This document shows positions 32,661 to 41,593 of a stretch of 64,000 nucleotides of DNA, piece by piece. Position 1 is the first letter of the stretch. Each line of letters begins with the position of its first letter. A model generated the notes under the pieces. That model made no database searches. It was not told the DNA's origin and saw only the letters and a list, made by a program, of their open reading frames with translations. The DNA comes from FEN-680 sp036845225. Its GTDB lineage: Bacteria; Actinomycetota; Geothermincolia; Fen-727; Anoxymicrobiaceae. Both the position numbers and the translations under genes were made by a program. The stretch is taken from positions 6,640-70,639 of the forward strand of contig DAIUEJ010000008.1 in assembly GCA_036845225.1 (NCBI GenBank). Reading direction: 5' to 3'.

Positions 32661-33628
32661 TATATCCCGGTCACGGGTGTCACTTTCCAGTCCAGGAAAA
32701 CGCCGCTCTCTCCCTTGAAGCGAACCTCGATCTTCGAACCTTCTGTCACCTCACCGATGACCGCGTGGTCGATCGCGCGCTTGTCCAGCACCGCGGTCAA
32801 CTCGTCGAGGCGAAGGCTCGGGACCGCGAAGAGGAAGCCGAAGGAAGGGTAGGCCTTCAGCCACCATTCCATGTCAACGCCCTCGGGGACGTGAATGGCG
32901 TCCAGGTCTATGCTGGCTCCGGCGCGGGAGGCTTCGACCATCATCGCCAGTGTGCCGAGAAGCCCCGGGTTCGAGATGTCCCGGCACGCCGACGTGATGC
33001 TCTTGGCCGCGATGTCGACCAGCGAGCCGAGTCGCGAGAGTGTGCGGGCGCTGTCCGCCCCCGTTACCGTGTCCCAGGCGTTGAGGGTCGGGTGGGCTTT
33101 GCCCTCCAGGTCCAGGGCGGCAACTATGGTGTCGCCGGGCATCGCACCGTCGGTCCGCAGCAGCCTGTCCGCCCTTCCCACGATGAACACCGCTATCGCG
33201 GGCTCCTCTCCCTCCGGAGTGGTGTGCCCGCCAAGGAGAGGGATGTCGTAATGGTCCAGGGCACGGCCGACGCCTTCGAGGAACGCGTCGCGCTGCCCGT
33301 CCGTCATGCCACCCTCGAACACCACGGCCGCCACCGCCAGCGGCCTGCCGCCCATCGCGTAGATGTCGTTCACGTTCACCGTGACCGCGCAGAACCCCGC
33401 GAACTCCGGGTCCTCCAGCACGGGGGCCCAGAGCCCTTCGCCCGCCAGCAGCAGGAACCCCTTGTCCAGCGCGATCGCCCCCGCGTCGTCACCGGGCCCG
33501 TAGACCCCGGGCCTGGAGCGCGCACGCGCCACGAAAGGCCGCGCCCAGGCTCCCGTGCCCGCCTTCCTGGTCAGACCGGGATAGGTGCGGAGCGCCTCCA
33601 GCAGACTTTTGAGCGGCTTGTCTTCCAT
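32660..33628 (-). CDS. AIR-synthase-related protein, sll0787-like
   Basis: Protein of 322 aa of the PurM/HypE/SelD superfamily. After LRTYPGLTRKAG it has YGPGDDAGAIAL, which is the ATP-binding GDDxA motif, then VNVNDIYAMGGRPLAVAAV, DIPLLGGHTTPE and ISNPGLLGTLAMM. YPSFGFLFAV near the end matches the family I know as sll0787-type AIR synthase-like proteins. These bind ATP and often belong to a conserved biosynthetic set of unknown product, but none of the usual neighbours (nitrilase, radical SAM, acetyltransferase) adjoin it here. A perfect TATAAT ends 5-6 nt before the ATG, so the mRNA is probably leaderless. Confidence 0.8.
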   Translation of the reverse strand: MEDKPLKSLLEALRTYPGLTRKAGTGAWARPFVARARSRPGVYGPGDDAGAIALDKGFLLLAGEGLWAPVLEDPEFAGFCAVTVNVNDIYAMGGRPLAVAAVVFEGGMTDGQRDAFLEGVGRALDHYDIPLLGGHTTPEGEEPAIAVFIVGRADRLLRTDGAMPGDTIVAALDLEGKAHPTLNAWDTVTGADSARTLSRLGSLVDIAAKSITSACRDISNPGLLGTLAMMVEASRAGASIDLDAIHVPEGVDMEWWLKAYPSFGFLFAVPSLRLDELTAVLDKRAIDHAVIGEVTEGSKIEVRFKGESGVFLDWKVTPVTGI

Positions 33629-33633
33629 GCCCC

Positions 33634-33639
33634 GATTAT
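33634..33639 (-). promoter_or_regulatory. -10 box (TATAAT), leaderless AIR-synthase-like gene
   Basis: A perfect TATAAT on the minus strand is separated from the ATG at 33628 by only CGGGG(C), so the transcript would start at the start codon. The family A element at 33645-33709 covers the -35 region. Confidence 0.55.
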
Positions 33640-33644
33640 ACAGG

Positions 33645-33709
33645 GCGTGCAAAAAGGTGCCTGTCCCCTTTTTGCAAAAAAGTGGTCTGACACCTTTCTT
33701 GCGTTTTTT
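33645..33709. repeat. Family A element in a divergent promoter region
   Basis: CGTGCAAAAAGGTGCCTGTC, then CCCTTTTTGCAAAAAAGTGG, then TCTGACACC and TTGCG-TTTTTT. It consists of two overlapping half-palindromes with the GGTGCCTGTCCCC and GGTCTGACACC cores. It lies between the AIR-synthase-like and priA start regions, so here the repeat may influence transcription initiation. Confidence 0.75.
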
Positions 33710-33745
33710 ACTGGCGAGCGGGACGGCGGTGTCGCACCCCGGATA

Positions 33746-33751
33746 TATAAT
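33746..33751 (+). promoter_or_regulatory. -10 box (TATAAT) for priA
   Basis: A perfect TATAAT ends 10 nt before the GTG at 33762. The implied leader is only about 3-4 nt, so priA is nearly or fully leaderless. No good -35. Confidence 0.5.
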
Positions 33752-33761
33752 CACCTCGGAG

Positions 33762-36233
33762 GTGATCGACTCGCCCGACCCCAAACGTTACGCCGAAGTC
33801 ATCATAGACAGCGCGGTCCGCGACCTGGACCGCCCCTTCACATACGAGGTCCCCGACGACATCGCGGATGAGGTGCAGGTAGGCTCGATGGTGCTGGTGC
33901 CTTTCGGAGACCGCCTGTCGCTCGGCTACGTGGTCGGGCTCCCCCCGCGCTCCGACGTGGCGCGCACCAAGAGCATCTCGCGCGTTCTCGACGAGCCGCC
34001 GCTGTTCGACTTTGACAGCCAGCGGCTGTGCAGGTGGATCTCACATCATTACCTCTGCCCGCTGTCGCAGTCTTTCAAGCTCGTGATGCCGCCGGGCCGG
34101 AGCAGGAAAGTCAAACAGATGGCGCTCCTCGATGACTCGCCTGACGCCGCGCGGGCCGCGGCGCAAGGCGACGAGACCGCCTCCGCGGTCATCGATGCGT
34201 TGGAGTCCGCCGGTGGAGAGATGGACGTCGCGGCGCTCAAGAAGCGACTTGGCACGGGGCCGGTGATGTCAGCCATCAGGTCACTCGAGAGCGAGGGCGT
34301 GGTCGCCAGGCGCTATTCCCTGTCCAGACCGGCGACGAGCACCAAGTCCAGGCTCGTGGTGCGGGCGACCGAGGCCTCCGCGGACCGTGAGATGGTAGAG
34401 AAGCTCCCCCAACGCCAGCGCGACATCATGGACGAGCTCCTGGCGCGAGGGGGCATCGAGTTCCAGAGCGACCTCTTGAACAACACCGGCGCGAGCGGCG
34501 CCAGCCTCAAGGCGCTCGCGGGCAAGGGCATGGTCGAGGTCGCGGGTGAGGAGGTCCTGCGCCAGCCATGGCTGGGCAAGCCCGAGGAACTTGTGCGCCA
34601 CGTCCCGAACCCACACCAGCAGGCGGCCATAGACCGCATCGCAACCGCCATCGACGAGCGGCGCCACCAGGTGTTCCTGCTCGACGGCATCACCGGCTCA
34701 GGCAAGACCGAGGTCTACATCCGGAGCATCGAGAGGACCCTGGCACAAGGCAAGGGCGCCATCATGCTCGTGCCCGAGATATCCCTCACCCCCCAGACCG
34801 TCGAGCGCTTCGAGTCGCGGTTTCCCGGCAACGTCGCTGTGCTTCACAGCAAGCTGAGCCCCGGCGAGAGGTTCGACCAGTGGCGGGGCGTCCGCGAGGG
34901 CCGCTACAAGGTGGTGGTCGGGGCGCGCTCGGCGCTCTTCGCCCCGCTGCCCGACCTGGGGCTGATAGCGATCGACGAAGAGCACGAGCCGTCGTACAAG
35001 AGCGACACCTCCCCGAGGTACCACGCGCGCGACGTGGCCGAGGCGCGCGCCCGCATGGCCGGCGCGGTGGTTATACTCGGCAGCGCCACGCCTTGCTTCG
35101 AGTCCATCGAGCGCGCAAGGGCGGGGGCATATGAGCTCCTGGAGCTGCCGGAGCGCATCGACAACCGGCCCCTGCCCGACGTCCAGATCGTGGACATGCG
35201 CGAGGCGGGGGGCGCCGGCGAGGTCCCCCTGCTGTCCCTTCCGATGCTTGATGCCTTGTCGCGCGCCGTGGAGGCGGGCGACCAGGCTATCCTGTTCCTC
35301 AACCGCAGGGGCTTCGCGAACTACCTGCAGTGCCACGCCTGCGGCGCCATCATGGGTTGCGACGAGTGTGAGGTCAGCCTCTGCTACCACAGCCGCGGCC
35401 ACATGATGCTCTGCCACCACTGCGGGAAGCGCTGGGCTGTCCCGGAGAGGTGCCCCAGTTGCGGGGGCGGCCCGATGAAGCAGTTCGGGGCAGGCACGCA
35501 GCGTGTCGAGGAAGAGATGCTGCGGCACATCCCCGGCGTGTCATATATAAGGATGGACGCGGACACCACCACGACCAAGGACGCTCACTGGCACCTGCTG
35601 GGGTCTTTCCGCGCCGGAGAGGCCCAGGTCCTCATCGGCACCCAGATGATCGCCAAAGGGCTGGACATACCGGGGGTCACCCTGGTCGGCGTCATCAACG
35701 CCGACACCGCCCTGGCGCTGCCCGACTTCAGGGCGAGCGAGCGCACCTACCAGCTGCTCACCCAGGTAAGCGGCCGGGCCGGGCGGGGCCTGCGGCCCGG
35801 TCGGGTCGTGATACAGACGTTCAACCCGGAGCACCCGACCATCCGGGCCATGACCGGCGGGCTCGAGGCTTTCATCCAGGCGGAGATAAAGTCGCGGTCG
35901 CACGCCTTCTACCCGCCGTTCGTCGACCTTGTCAACGTGATGGTGACCTCACCCGAGATGGCCGCCGCGTCGCGCTCCGCCGAGCGTCTCAAGCAGATAC
36001 TCCAGACAGACCTCGAAGGCACAGGGGCGATGATACTGGGCCCGGCCCCCGCGCCGCTGTCGAGGCTTCGCGGCCAGTACCGCTGGCACATACTGGTGAA
36101 GTCTGCCGACCTCGACCAGATAGCCGACAGGCTGACAGGTGCGGTTGGAAGGTTCTACGACTACGCCCGCACGTTCCCGCCCGGCAAGGACGTCAGGGTC
36201 TCGCTGGACGTCGACCCGGTGAGCCTGCTGTAG
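33762..36233 (+). CDS. priA: Primosomal protein N' (PriA-type helicase)
   Basis: About 823 aa, the size of a full PriA. The N-terminal DNA-binding part begins ERYAEV-like (KRYAEVIIDSAVRDLDRPFTYEV). The helicase core has Walker A DGITGSGKTEVYIR near residue 310, DEEH box IAIDEEHEPSYKSD and GSATPCFES. The zinc-binding region has paired Cys: CHACGAIMGCDECEVSLC and CHHCGKRW...CPSCGGG. QVSGRAGRGLRPG is motif VI. PriA restarts stalled replication forks. The frame is open back to 33585, but that part reads through a repeat and past a perfect TATAAT, so the GTG at 33762 is the best start. Some actinobacterial PriA proteins lack helicase motifs; this one keeps them. Confidence 0.93.
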   Translation: MIDSPDPKRYAEVIIDSAVRDLDRPFTYEVPDDIADEVQVGSMVLVPFGDRLSLGYVVGLPPRSDVARTKSISRVLDEPPLFDFDSQRLCRWISHHYLCPLSQSFKLVMPPGRSRKVKQMALLDDSPDAARAAAQGDETASAVIDALESAGGEMDVAALKKRLGTGPVMSAIRSLESEGVVARRYSLSRPATSTKSRLVVRATEASADREMVEKLPQRQRDIMDELLARGGIEFQSDLLNNTGASGASLKALAGKGMVEVAGEEVLRQPWLGKPEELVRHVPNPHQQAAIDRIATAIDERRHQVFLLDGITGSGKTEVYIRSIERTLAQGKGAIMLVPEISLTPQTVERFESRFPGNVAVLHSKLSPGERFDQWRGVREGRYKVVVGARSALFAPLPDLGLIAIDEEHEPSYKSDTSPRYHARDVAEARARMAGAVVILGSATPCFESIERARAGAYELLELPERIDNRPLPDVQIVDMREAGGAGEVPLLSLPMLDALSRAVEAGDQAILFLNRRGFANYLQCHACGAIMGCDECEVSLCYHSRGHMMLCHHCGKRWAVPERCPSCGGGPMKQFGAGTQRVEEEMLRHIPGVSYIRMDADTTTTKDAHWHLLGSFRAGEAQVLIGTQMIAKGLDIPGVTLVGVINADTALALPDFRASERTYQLLTQVSGRAGRGLRPGRVVIQTFNPEHPTIRAMTGGLEAFIQAEIKSRSHAFYPPFVDLVNVMVTSPEMAAASRSAERLKQILQTDLEGTGAMILGPAPAPLSRLRGQYRWHILVKSADLDQIADRLTGAVGRFYDYARTFPPGKDVRVSLDVDPVSLL

Positions 36234-36236
36234 TGA

Positions 36237-37478
36237 CTATTCCAGGGGGATGCGTTCCATCGGGTAAGGCAGCGGCGCGTCGGGCGGTATCTTGCGGACG
36301 TACTTCCGACGGAACTCGGGGTCCTGCATCCGGCACGACACGGTCTTCTTGCGATACTCGGGGTGCGCCCGCATGCGGTTCCATATCACCCGGAGCGGCT
36401 CCTGGCGGACGTTCCCGAAATGCAGCGGCGTGAAGTCGCACGGCGTCACGTACCCGTCGTGCGTGATGTGCATCTGGTACTTGGCCCCGAAGCACCCGAT
36501 GATGTCGGTCTCGTTGACGTACGACATCGTCACGATCTTGGGGCCGCTCTTGCGGACGTACTGGCCTTCCTGGACCTCCGAAAGGGCGCGGTGCTCCTGC
36601 GGGGTCAGCAGCATGTCCTCGCGGTCTATCATCTTGCCGGTCGGGGTCACGTCGAAGACGGTTATCTCACGGACGCCGAGTTTCTTACCCAGCTCGAAGT
36701 ACCGCTCCACATAATGTCCCTCGACCGCCTCGTGGGTCGCGAAAGTGCTGATGCCCGTCGAGATGCCTTCCTCCGCCGCCACCCGGAGCCCTTCGCACGC
36801 GCGGTCGAAGAGGCCCGGCACGCCGCGAGCCTTGTCGTGCTCCTCGGCGAACGGGCTGTCGAGGCTGACGAATGCGACCTCGAGCCCCGCGGCGCGCAGC
36901 TCGCGCGCCCGCTCGCGGTCCAGGTAGTACCCGCTCGTGAACATCTGGGGCGTCGCCTCGCACGCGCCGATGTGGGAGACGAGCTCCGGCAGGTCGTTGC
37001 GGACCATCGGCTCGCCGCCGGTCAGCACGATGCTCCCGACCATCAGGTCCACGCACTGCTCGACCACGTCCTTGACCTCGTCAGTGGTCAGCTCACCCTC
37101 GCGGGGCCGCCGGTCCGCGGAGCAGTGGTAACACGAGCAGGGGCACCGCGCGGTCACGGCGAAGGTCACCGCAGTGGGCCCGGCAGACATGTGCAGGTCG
37201 CGCCTGATCCCTCCCCACAACACGCGGTTATAGGCCTTGGTGCGGAACGGGGGAATGTAAAACGTGTAGGCGTCGGGCGAAGCGTATTTCGTCCACGGTA
37301 TCTTCTGGGGCAGCCGCCTCACGATCCAGCATCCGAGAGAGAAACTCGTCGGCATGGTCGGTGGTCCGAGGTTCCGGTACATGAACCGCCTGAACCTGCG
37401 CAGGGGCGGCCTTTTGATCACGCACTCCGTCGAAGCAGGCGCCACCCGCTCCACTGCTGCGTCTCCGTTGTCTACCAC
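36237..37478 (-). CDS. Radical SAM protein with SPASM-like C-terminus
   Basis: Protein of 413 aa. The radical SAM cluster motif CxxxCxxC is CPCSCYHC near residue 134, preceded by VTFAVTARC. IVLTGGEPMVRNDLPELV is the SAM-binding GGEP motif. A C-terminal Cys set (IIGCFGAKYQMHITHDGYVTPCDFTPLHFGNV) resembles the SPASM/twitch region that binds an auxiliary cluster. Relatives modify peptides or heme, or act in menaquinone-like pathways; no precursor peptide is visible nearby. The start is a GTG at 37478 with AAGGAAA about 6 nt upstream. It converges with priA with only 3 nt between stop codons. Confidence 0.85.
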   Translation of the reverse strand: MVDNGDAAVERVAPASTECVIKRPPLRRFRRFMYRNLGPPTMPTSFSLGCWIVRRLPQKIPWTKYASPDAYTFYIPPFRTKAYNRVLWGGIRRDLHMSAGPTAVTFAVTARCPCSCYHCSADRRPREGELTTDEVKDVVEQCVDLMVGSIVLTGGEPMVRNDLPELVSHIGACEATPQMFTSGYYLDRERARELRAAGLEVAFVSLDSPFAEEHDKARGVPGLFDRACEGLRVAAEEGISTGISTFATHEAVEGHYVERYFELGKKLGVREITVFDVTPTGKMIDREDMLLTPQEHRALSEVQEGQYVRKSGPKIVTMSYVNETDIIGCFGAKYQMHITHDGYVTPCDFTPLHFGNVRQEPLRVIWNRMRAHPEYRKKTVSCRMQDPEFRRKYVRKIPPDAPLPYPMERIPLE

Positions 37479-37534
37479 TGATATTTCCTTCCGAACAGGA
37501 CTCTGAACCTCTTACGGGTCGGCGCCTTGTGCAA

Positions 37535-37543
37535 AGGATAGCA
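37535..37543 (-). promoter_or_regulatory. Extended -10 (TGC-TATCCT) for the radical SAM gene
   Basis: TGC-TATCCT on the minus strand about 57 nt before the GTG at 37478, giving a leader of roughly 50 nt. The rest of the 37479-37694 divergent region shows no other clear element. Confidence 0.4.
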
Positions 37544-37694
37544 CACCCTGCTCGAGCGCAATCGTTGGCGGCAGTGCACGCCTACATCCGTTACTACGCC
37601 TTTTTTTCGTGCTCGGATTCCCTGTAAGGAATCTCGGCGGCGGATCGTCTATGAGAGCGAAGACAACAAGAGGCCACCGCAGTGGAGGTGCGAG

Positions 37695-38252
37695 ATGAAA
37701 GCAAGGAAACGGGACGGCACGGGACGCGCGGCAACACGGATCTTCATGAGGTTCGTCGCCCCGGCGGCGACGGCGATGGTGGCAGGGATCCTCGTTGCGA
37801 TGGTTGCTGCCGGCTGCGGCGGAGCGACAAGCACCGCGAGCCTCAAGGGCAGTCCATTCAGGAGCGTCCCTGTTTTCGCGGACTGCGCGAAAGCGGTGGG
37901 AGACTCGGTGGTGGCGGTGAGCCTGGGGCATCCCGCAGACAGCAGCGCCACGGCGACCCGCAGCACTTCCGGCCCCGCCCACACCCCTGACCCTCACGCG
38001 GGCCGGCACCACGAGACCTGCTCGACCTGCGGCGGCTCCGGCACCGTGATGCACAATGTGTGGGTCACTCCGATGCGGACCTGCTCGTTCTGCTTCGGGA
38101 CCGGCCTCTACAACCACCTGACTCCCGACACGCCTTGCCCGATCTGCCACGGCGCCGGCCAGGTCCCCGACGGCCCGCCGGTTCTCACCCCGCAGGCCGA
38201 GACCTGCACCACCTGCGGCGGCGCCGGCTTTGTCTGGGTCGCCAATCCGTAA
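37695..38252 (+). CDS. Lipoprotein with DnaJ-type CxxCxGxG zinc-finger repeats
   Basis: Protein of 185 aa. A basic N-terminus and hydrophobic stretch end in a lipobox-like VAAGC near residue 43, so it is probably an exported lipoprotein. The C-terminal 80 residues contain four CxxCxGxG motifs: CSTCGGSG, CSFCFGTG, CPICHGAG and CTTCGGAG. This is the same number and spacing style as the zinc domain of DnaJ, which binds two Zn and unfolded protein. There is no J domain, so it is not a DnaJ. A role in binding unfolded proteins or in thiol chemistry outside the membrane is inferred. RBS GGAGG is 5-6 nt upstream, and a strong terminator follows. Confidence 0.75.
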   Translation: MKARKRDGTGRAATRIFMRFVAPAATAMVAGILVAMVAAGCGGATSTASLKGSPFRSVPVFADCAKAVGDSVVAVSLGHPADSSATATRSTSGPAHTPDPHAGRHHETCSTCGGSGTVMHNVWVTPMRTCSFCFGTGLYNHLTPDTPCPICHGAGQVPDGPPVLTPQAETCTTCGGAGFVWVANP

Positions 38253-38273
38253 ACAGCCTGATCATGCGCTCGA

Positions 38274-38310
38274 GCCGCACCAGACCGGTGCGGCCCTTTT
38301 GTCTTTTTTG
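38274..38310 (+). terminator. Rho-independent terminator
   Basis: GCCGCACC / GGTGCGGC 8-bp stem with an AGACC loop (38274-38294) followed by CCTTTTGTCTTTTTT. It lies 22 nt after the lipoprotein stop. Confidence 0.85.
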
Positions 38311-38362
38311 TTGGGACGATGCACATCTTTCCAGCTGGGATTGCGTCTTCTGATTCAGACGG

Positions 38363-38532
38363 CGCGAGGGGTGTCTTCTCCGGAGGCTTTCAGTATTTGG
38401 ATTCTTCTGGCTATCACAGATAAGCGATCGATGCCCGGCAAGCAGTCACGGCAGGTTAACAAAGCAGGGCGAGGGGTGCCTTCTTCCGCGGACGTTGAGT
38501 CCTCGACAGGGAGCGGAAGAAGGTACCCCGAG
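38363..38532. repeat. Family C repeat element
   Basis: GCGAGGGGTGTCTTCTCC (about 38364) begins a degenerate copy. A fuller unit has GAGGGGTGCCTTCTTCCGC (38471-38489) and the inverted GCGGAAGAAGGTACCCCGAG (38513-38532) around GGACGTTGAGTCCTCGACAG. The right arm ends 4 nt before the stop codon of the zinc-ribbon gene. The same family is at 62206-62445. Confidence 0.82.
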
Positions 38533-38536
38533 CCCC

Positions 38537-39295
38537 CTAATTGAGTTGAGTCTTCTCGATGATGTCCCGCTCGCGCTCGAGCGCCTCCCGCAAGTCTTCG
38601 GCGCACTCGACGCTGCAGGTCATGAACATCAGGTCGTTGCCCGCCTTGCGCGCGTCGGAGTCTTTGCCGGTGACCACGGTCGGCACGCTCCGCCCGGCGA
38701 TCGTGACCTCCATGAAGAAGCCGTTAGGGCTTGCGCCCTGCACGAAATCGATGCCTTCGCGGATCTTCGCGCCCGTCCCGAACACCTCGTCGCCTTCGGG
38801 GATGGCGGCGCCGCACCACGCGCACACCTTGGTGAACCTGTCGGCGGCGAGCTTCATCTGCCACTCCAGGATGACAGGGCACTCGAAGGGCATCACCCCG
38901 CAGTCGCCGAACTCATCCTTGTCCTCGGAGCAGGACTCGCAGACTTCCCAGTGGCCGCACTCCTCGCCTGCCTCCACACCCATCTTGCATTCCAGGCACC
39001 ACAGCAGCCCGCAGTCCTGGCAGAAGCCCAGTGTCGGGTCTTCCACCTCGTCTATCTCGTCGCCCGAAAGCGTGCGGGCGCTGCCGCACTCGGGGCAGTC
39101 ACCGACGAAGATCAACCGCAGCAGCTCGTCCTCGTCATCGGTGCCCTCTTCGCTTGCGATCTCCTCCCAGAGGCCCTCGACAAACTCGTCCTTCGACTTG
39201 CCACTCGCGACAACAGCGGAGTTGAAGGCCTCCTTGAGGTCTTCGGGCATCTGCTCGAACATCTCTTCGAATATTCTTTTCTCTTCGTCGTCCAT
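38537..39295 (-). CDS. Acidic multi-zinc-ribbon protein, function unknown
   Basis: Protein of 252 aa that I cannot assign to a named family. An acidic, helical N-terminal 65 residues (MDDEEKRIFEEMFEQMPEDL...) precedes several Cys pairs: CPECGS near 66, CQDCG near 92, CLECK near 99, a C-x-C-x-x-C group near 112-122 and CAWCGAAIPEGDEVFGTG near 157. The last is typical of zinc ribbons that report or chaperone. The protein is probably cytosolic and structural-zinc-bound. It stands alone between nrdJ and the lipoprotein, with a family C repeat at its 3' end. Confidence 0.65.
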   Translation of the reverse strand: MDDEEKRIFEEMFEQMPEDLKEAFNSAVVASGKSKDEFVEGLWEEIASEEGTDDEDELLRLIFVGDCPECGSARTLSGDEIDEVEDPTLGFCQDCGLLWCLECKMGVEAGEECGHWEVCESCSEDKDEFGDCGVMPFECPVILEWQMKLAADRFTKVCAWCGAAIPEGDEVFGTGAKIREGIDFVQGASPNGFFMEVTIAGRSVPTVVTGKDSDARKAGNDLMFMTCSVECAEDLREALERERDIIEKTQLN

Positions 39296-39382
39296 GGGTC
39301 GCTCCCGTTCTCGGGCCAGCCCGATAAAGATACTATCGAAGGCCCGCGCGCCACATGAGGGACGTCATGGCGATGCGTCAGG

Positions 39383-41593
39383 TCAGCCGGCGCCGCAGCG
39401 CGAGAAGCCGCAGGACCTGCAGACCGTGCAACCGCCCTCGAGCTCCATGCGGGCGCCGCACTCGGGGCATCTCATGTCGCCGATCACCGCGGGATCGGCT
39501 CCCAGCCCCTCCATGCCGTACACCTCCAGGTATCTCTCTATCGCCCGCCCGATAGCGTCCGGGCAGGAGAGCACCTCCGCCTGCTTGCTGCGGATAGAAG
39601 ACATGCACCGTATCCCCTTGAGCTGCTCGGTGATCTCTGCGATGTCTATCCCGGCCCGCAGCCCGAGCGAGATCAGCCGGCTCGTCGCCTCGGACTGCGA
39701 CGGGCAGCCTCCCGCCCTGCCGAGCGCGGTGAACACTTCGCAGATGCCCGCGTCGTCCGCGTTGACCGTGATGTAGAGGTTGCCGCAACCGATGCGCACC
39801 TTCTCGGTGGTGCCGGTGGTCACCTTCTGGCGCTCTCGCGGCCTCAGGCCGCCCTCCTCTTCCTGTTCGCCGTGGCCGCGGTAGAGCACCTGGCTCGGCC
39901 TGCTGCCGTACCTGTAGATGGTCACCCCTTTGCATCCGAGGGAGTAAGCGAGCGTGTAGAGCGCCTCTACGTCGGAGATCTCCGCGTCGTGCGGCAGGTT
40001 CACCGTCTTGCTGACCGCGTTATCGGTGAACTCCTGGAAGACGGCCTGCATCTTCACGTGCCACTCGGGTGATATCTCATGGGCGCTTACGAAGATGCGG
40101 GCCAGCGGCTCAGGTATCCCCTCCATCTCTCTGAGGCACCCCGCCTCGGCGATCTTTTCGATGAGGCCGTCGTCGGCAAGGCCGTACCGGGCGGCGCTCT
40201 TTAGAAAATCGGGGTGGACCTCGAGCAGCCTCTCCCCGTCCAGCACCCTTCGCTCGTAGGCGACCGCGAACAGCGGCTCGATGCCGCTCGAACACTGGGC
40301 GATGATGCTTATCGAGCCGGTCGGGGCGATGGTGGTGGTGGTCGCGTTCCGGAGCGGCCGGCTCCCGTCCTTCGCGTAGACGCTCTTGTCGAAGTTGGGG
40401 AACGGCCCGCGCTCCGCGGCGAGCGCCTCCGATGCCTCCCTCGCCACGCGAGACACGAAAGACATGACCTGCCGCGCAAGGTCGAGGCCCTCGTCCGAGT
40501 CGTAGGGGACCTCCAGTTTTACGAGCATGTCCGCGAAGCCCATCACGCCCAGCCCGATCTTCCTGTTCGCCCGTGTCATCTCGCCGATGCGCTCGAGGGG
40601 GTACTTGCTGACGTCAATAACGTTGTCCAGGAAATGGACCGCCTCGCGGACCACGTACTCGAGCCTGCTCCAGTCTATCGACGGCTGGCCGTCATCGGAG
40701 CGGACCATGCGGCCCAGGTTGATGCTGCCCAGGTTGCAGGACTCGTACGGCAGCAGCGGCTGCTCGCCGCAGGGGTTGGTGCTCTCTATCTCGCCGACGG
40801 CGGGCGTCGGGTTCTTCTCGTTCATGCGGTCGAGGAAGATGATGCCAGGCTCTCCGGTCGCCCATGCGGTGGCGGCGATGTCGTCGAACACCTCCCGCGC
40901 GTCAAGGGTGCCCGCCGCCAGGCCCGTGCTCGGGTTGACCAGGTCGTACTTGTCGCCGGCCTCGAGAGCCGTCATGAAGCTTCTCGTAAGCGCCACCGAG
41001 ATGTTGAAGTTATTGAGCAGGTGGAACTCGTCCTTGGCGTGGATGAAGTCGAGGACGTCGGGGTGGTCTACCCGCAGCACGCCCATGTTGGCGCCTCGCC
41101 TGGTGCCCCCCTGCTTGACGGTTTCGGTGGCGGCGTCGAACACGGTCATGAAGGAGACGGGGCCCGAAGCGATGCCCTTGGTCGACTGGACGACGTCGTT
41201 GCGCGGCCGCAGCCTCGAGAAGCTGAAGCCGGTGCCGCCTCCGGACTTGTGTATGAGGGCCATGTTCTTGACCGCCTCGAAGATGGCCTCCATGCTGTCC
41301 TCCACCGGCAGCACGAAACACGCGGAAAGCTGCCCGAGCTCGCGCCCCGCGTTCATGAGGGTCGGGGAGTTGGGGAGGAACTCGCCTCCAGTCATCATCT
41401 CTACGAACGCCGCCTGCGAACGGCCCACCCCGGCAGCGCCGCGGAACGGCTCGTCCGCCCGGGCGACGGCGGCCGCCACCCTCTCGAACATCTCTGTCGG
41501 GGTCTCAGTGAGATGGCCTTCGGTGTCGCGCGCCAGATAGCGCCGCTCCAGTACTTTTATGGCATTCTCCGAGAGCATGAGTTTGTCAGGCAC
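39383..41593 (-). CDS. nrdJ: B12-dependent (class II) ribonucleotide reductase
   Basis: About 736 aa. The reductase barrel has FLPNSPTLMNAGRELGQLSACFVLP near the N-terminus with the first redox Cys. HKSGGGTGFSFSRLRP follows, then the finger-loop STNPCGEQPLLPYESCNLGS with the thiyl-radical Cys, and ATTTIAPTGSISIIA. The C-terminal tail ends in zinc-finger-like CPECGARMELEGGC...CRSCGFSRCG, as in class II NrdJ proteins. It makes deoxynucleotides using AdoCbl, without oxygen. The GTG at 41593 is preferred over the ATG at 41605 because the latter's codons form the GGAGGA ribosome site 5 nt upstream. A leader of about 140 nt with two hairpins precedes it. It adds a third B12-dependent enzyme to the window. 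Confidence 0.94.
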   Translation of the reverse strand: MPDKLMLSENAIKVLERRYLARDTEGHLTETPTEMFERVAAAVARADEPFRGAAGVGRSQAAFVEMMTGGEFLPNSPTLMNAGRELGQLSACFVLPVEDSMEAIFEAVKNMALIHKSGGGTGFSFSRLRPRNDVVQSTKGIASGPVSFMTVFDAATETVKQGGTRRGANMGVLRVDHPDVLDFIHAKDEFHLLNNFNISVALTRSFMTALEAGDKYDLVNPSTGLAAGTLDAREVFDDIAATAWATGEPGIIFLDRMNEKNPTPAVGEIESTNPCGEQPLLPYESCNLGSINLGRMVRSDDGQPSIDWSRLEYVVREAVHFLDNVIDVSKYPLERIGEMTRANRKIGLGVMGFADMLVKLEVPYDSDEGLDLARQVMSFVSRVAREASEALAAERGPFPNFDKSVYAKDGSRPLRNATTTTIAPTGSISIIAQCSSGIEPLFAVAYERRVLDGERLLEVHPDFLKSAARYGLADDGLIEKIAEAGCLREMEGIPEPLARIFVSAHEISPEWHVKMQAVFQEFTDNAVSKTVNLPHDAEISDVEALYTLAYSLGCKGVTIYRYGSRPSQVLYRGHGEQEEEGGLRPRERQKVTTGTTEKVRIGCGNLYITVNADDAGICEVFTALGRAGGCPSQSEATSRLISLGLRAGIDIAEITEQLKGIRCMSSIRSKQAEVLSCPDAIGRAIERYLEVYGMEGLGADPAVIGDMRCPECGARMELEGGCTVCRSCGFSRCGAG

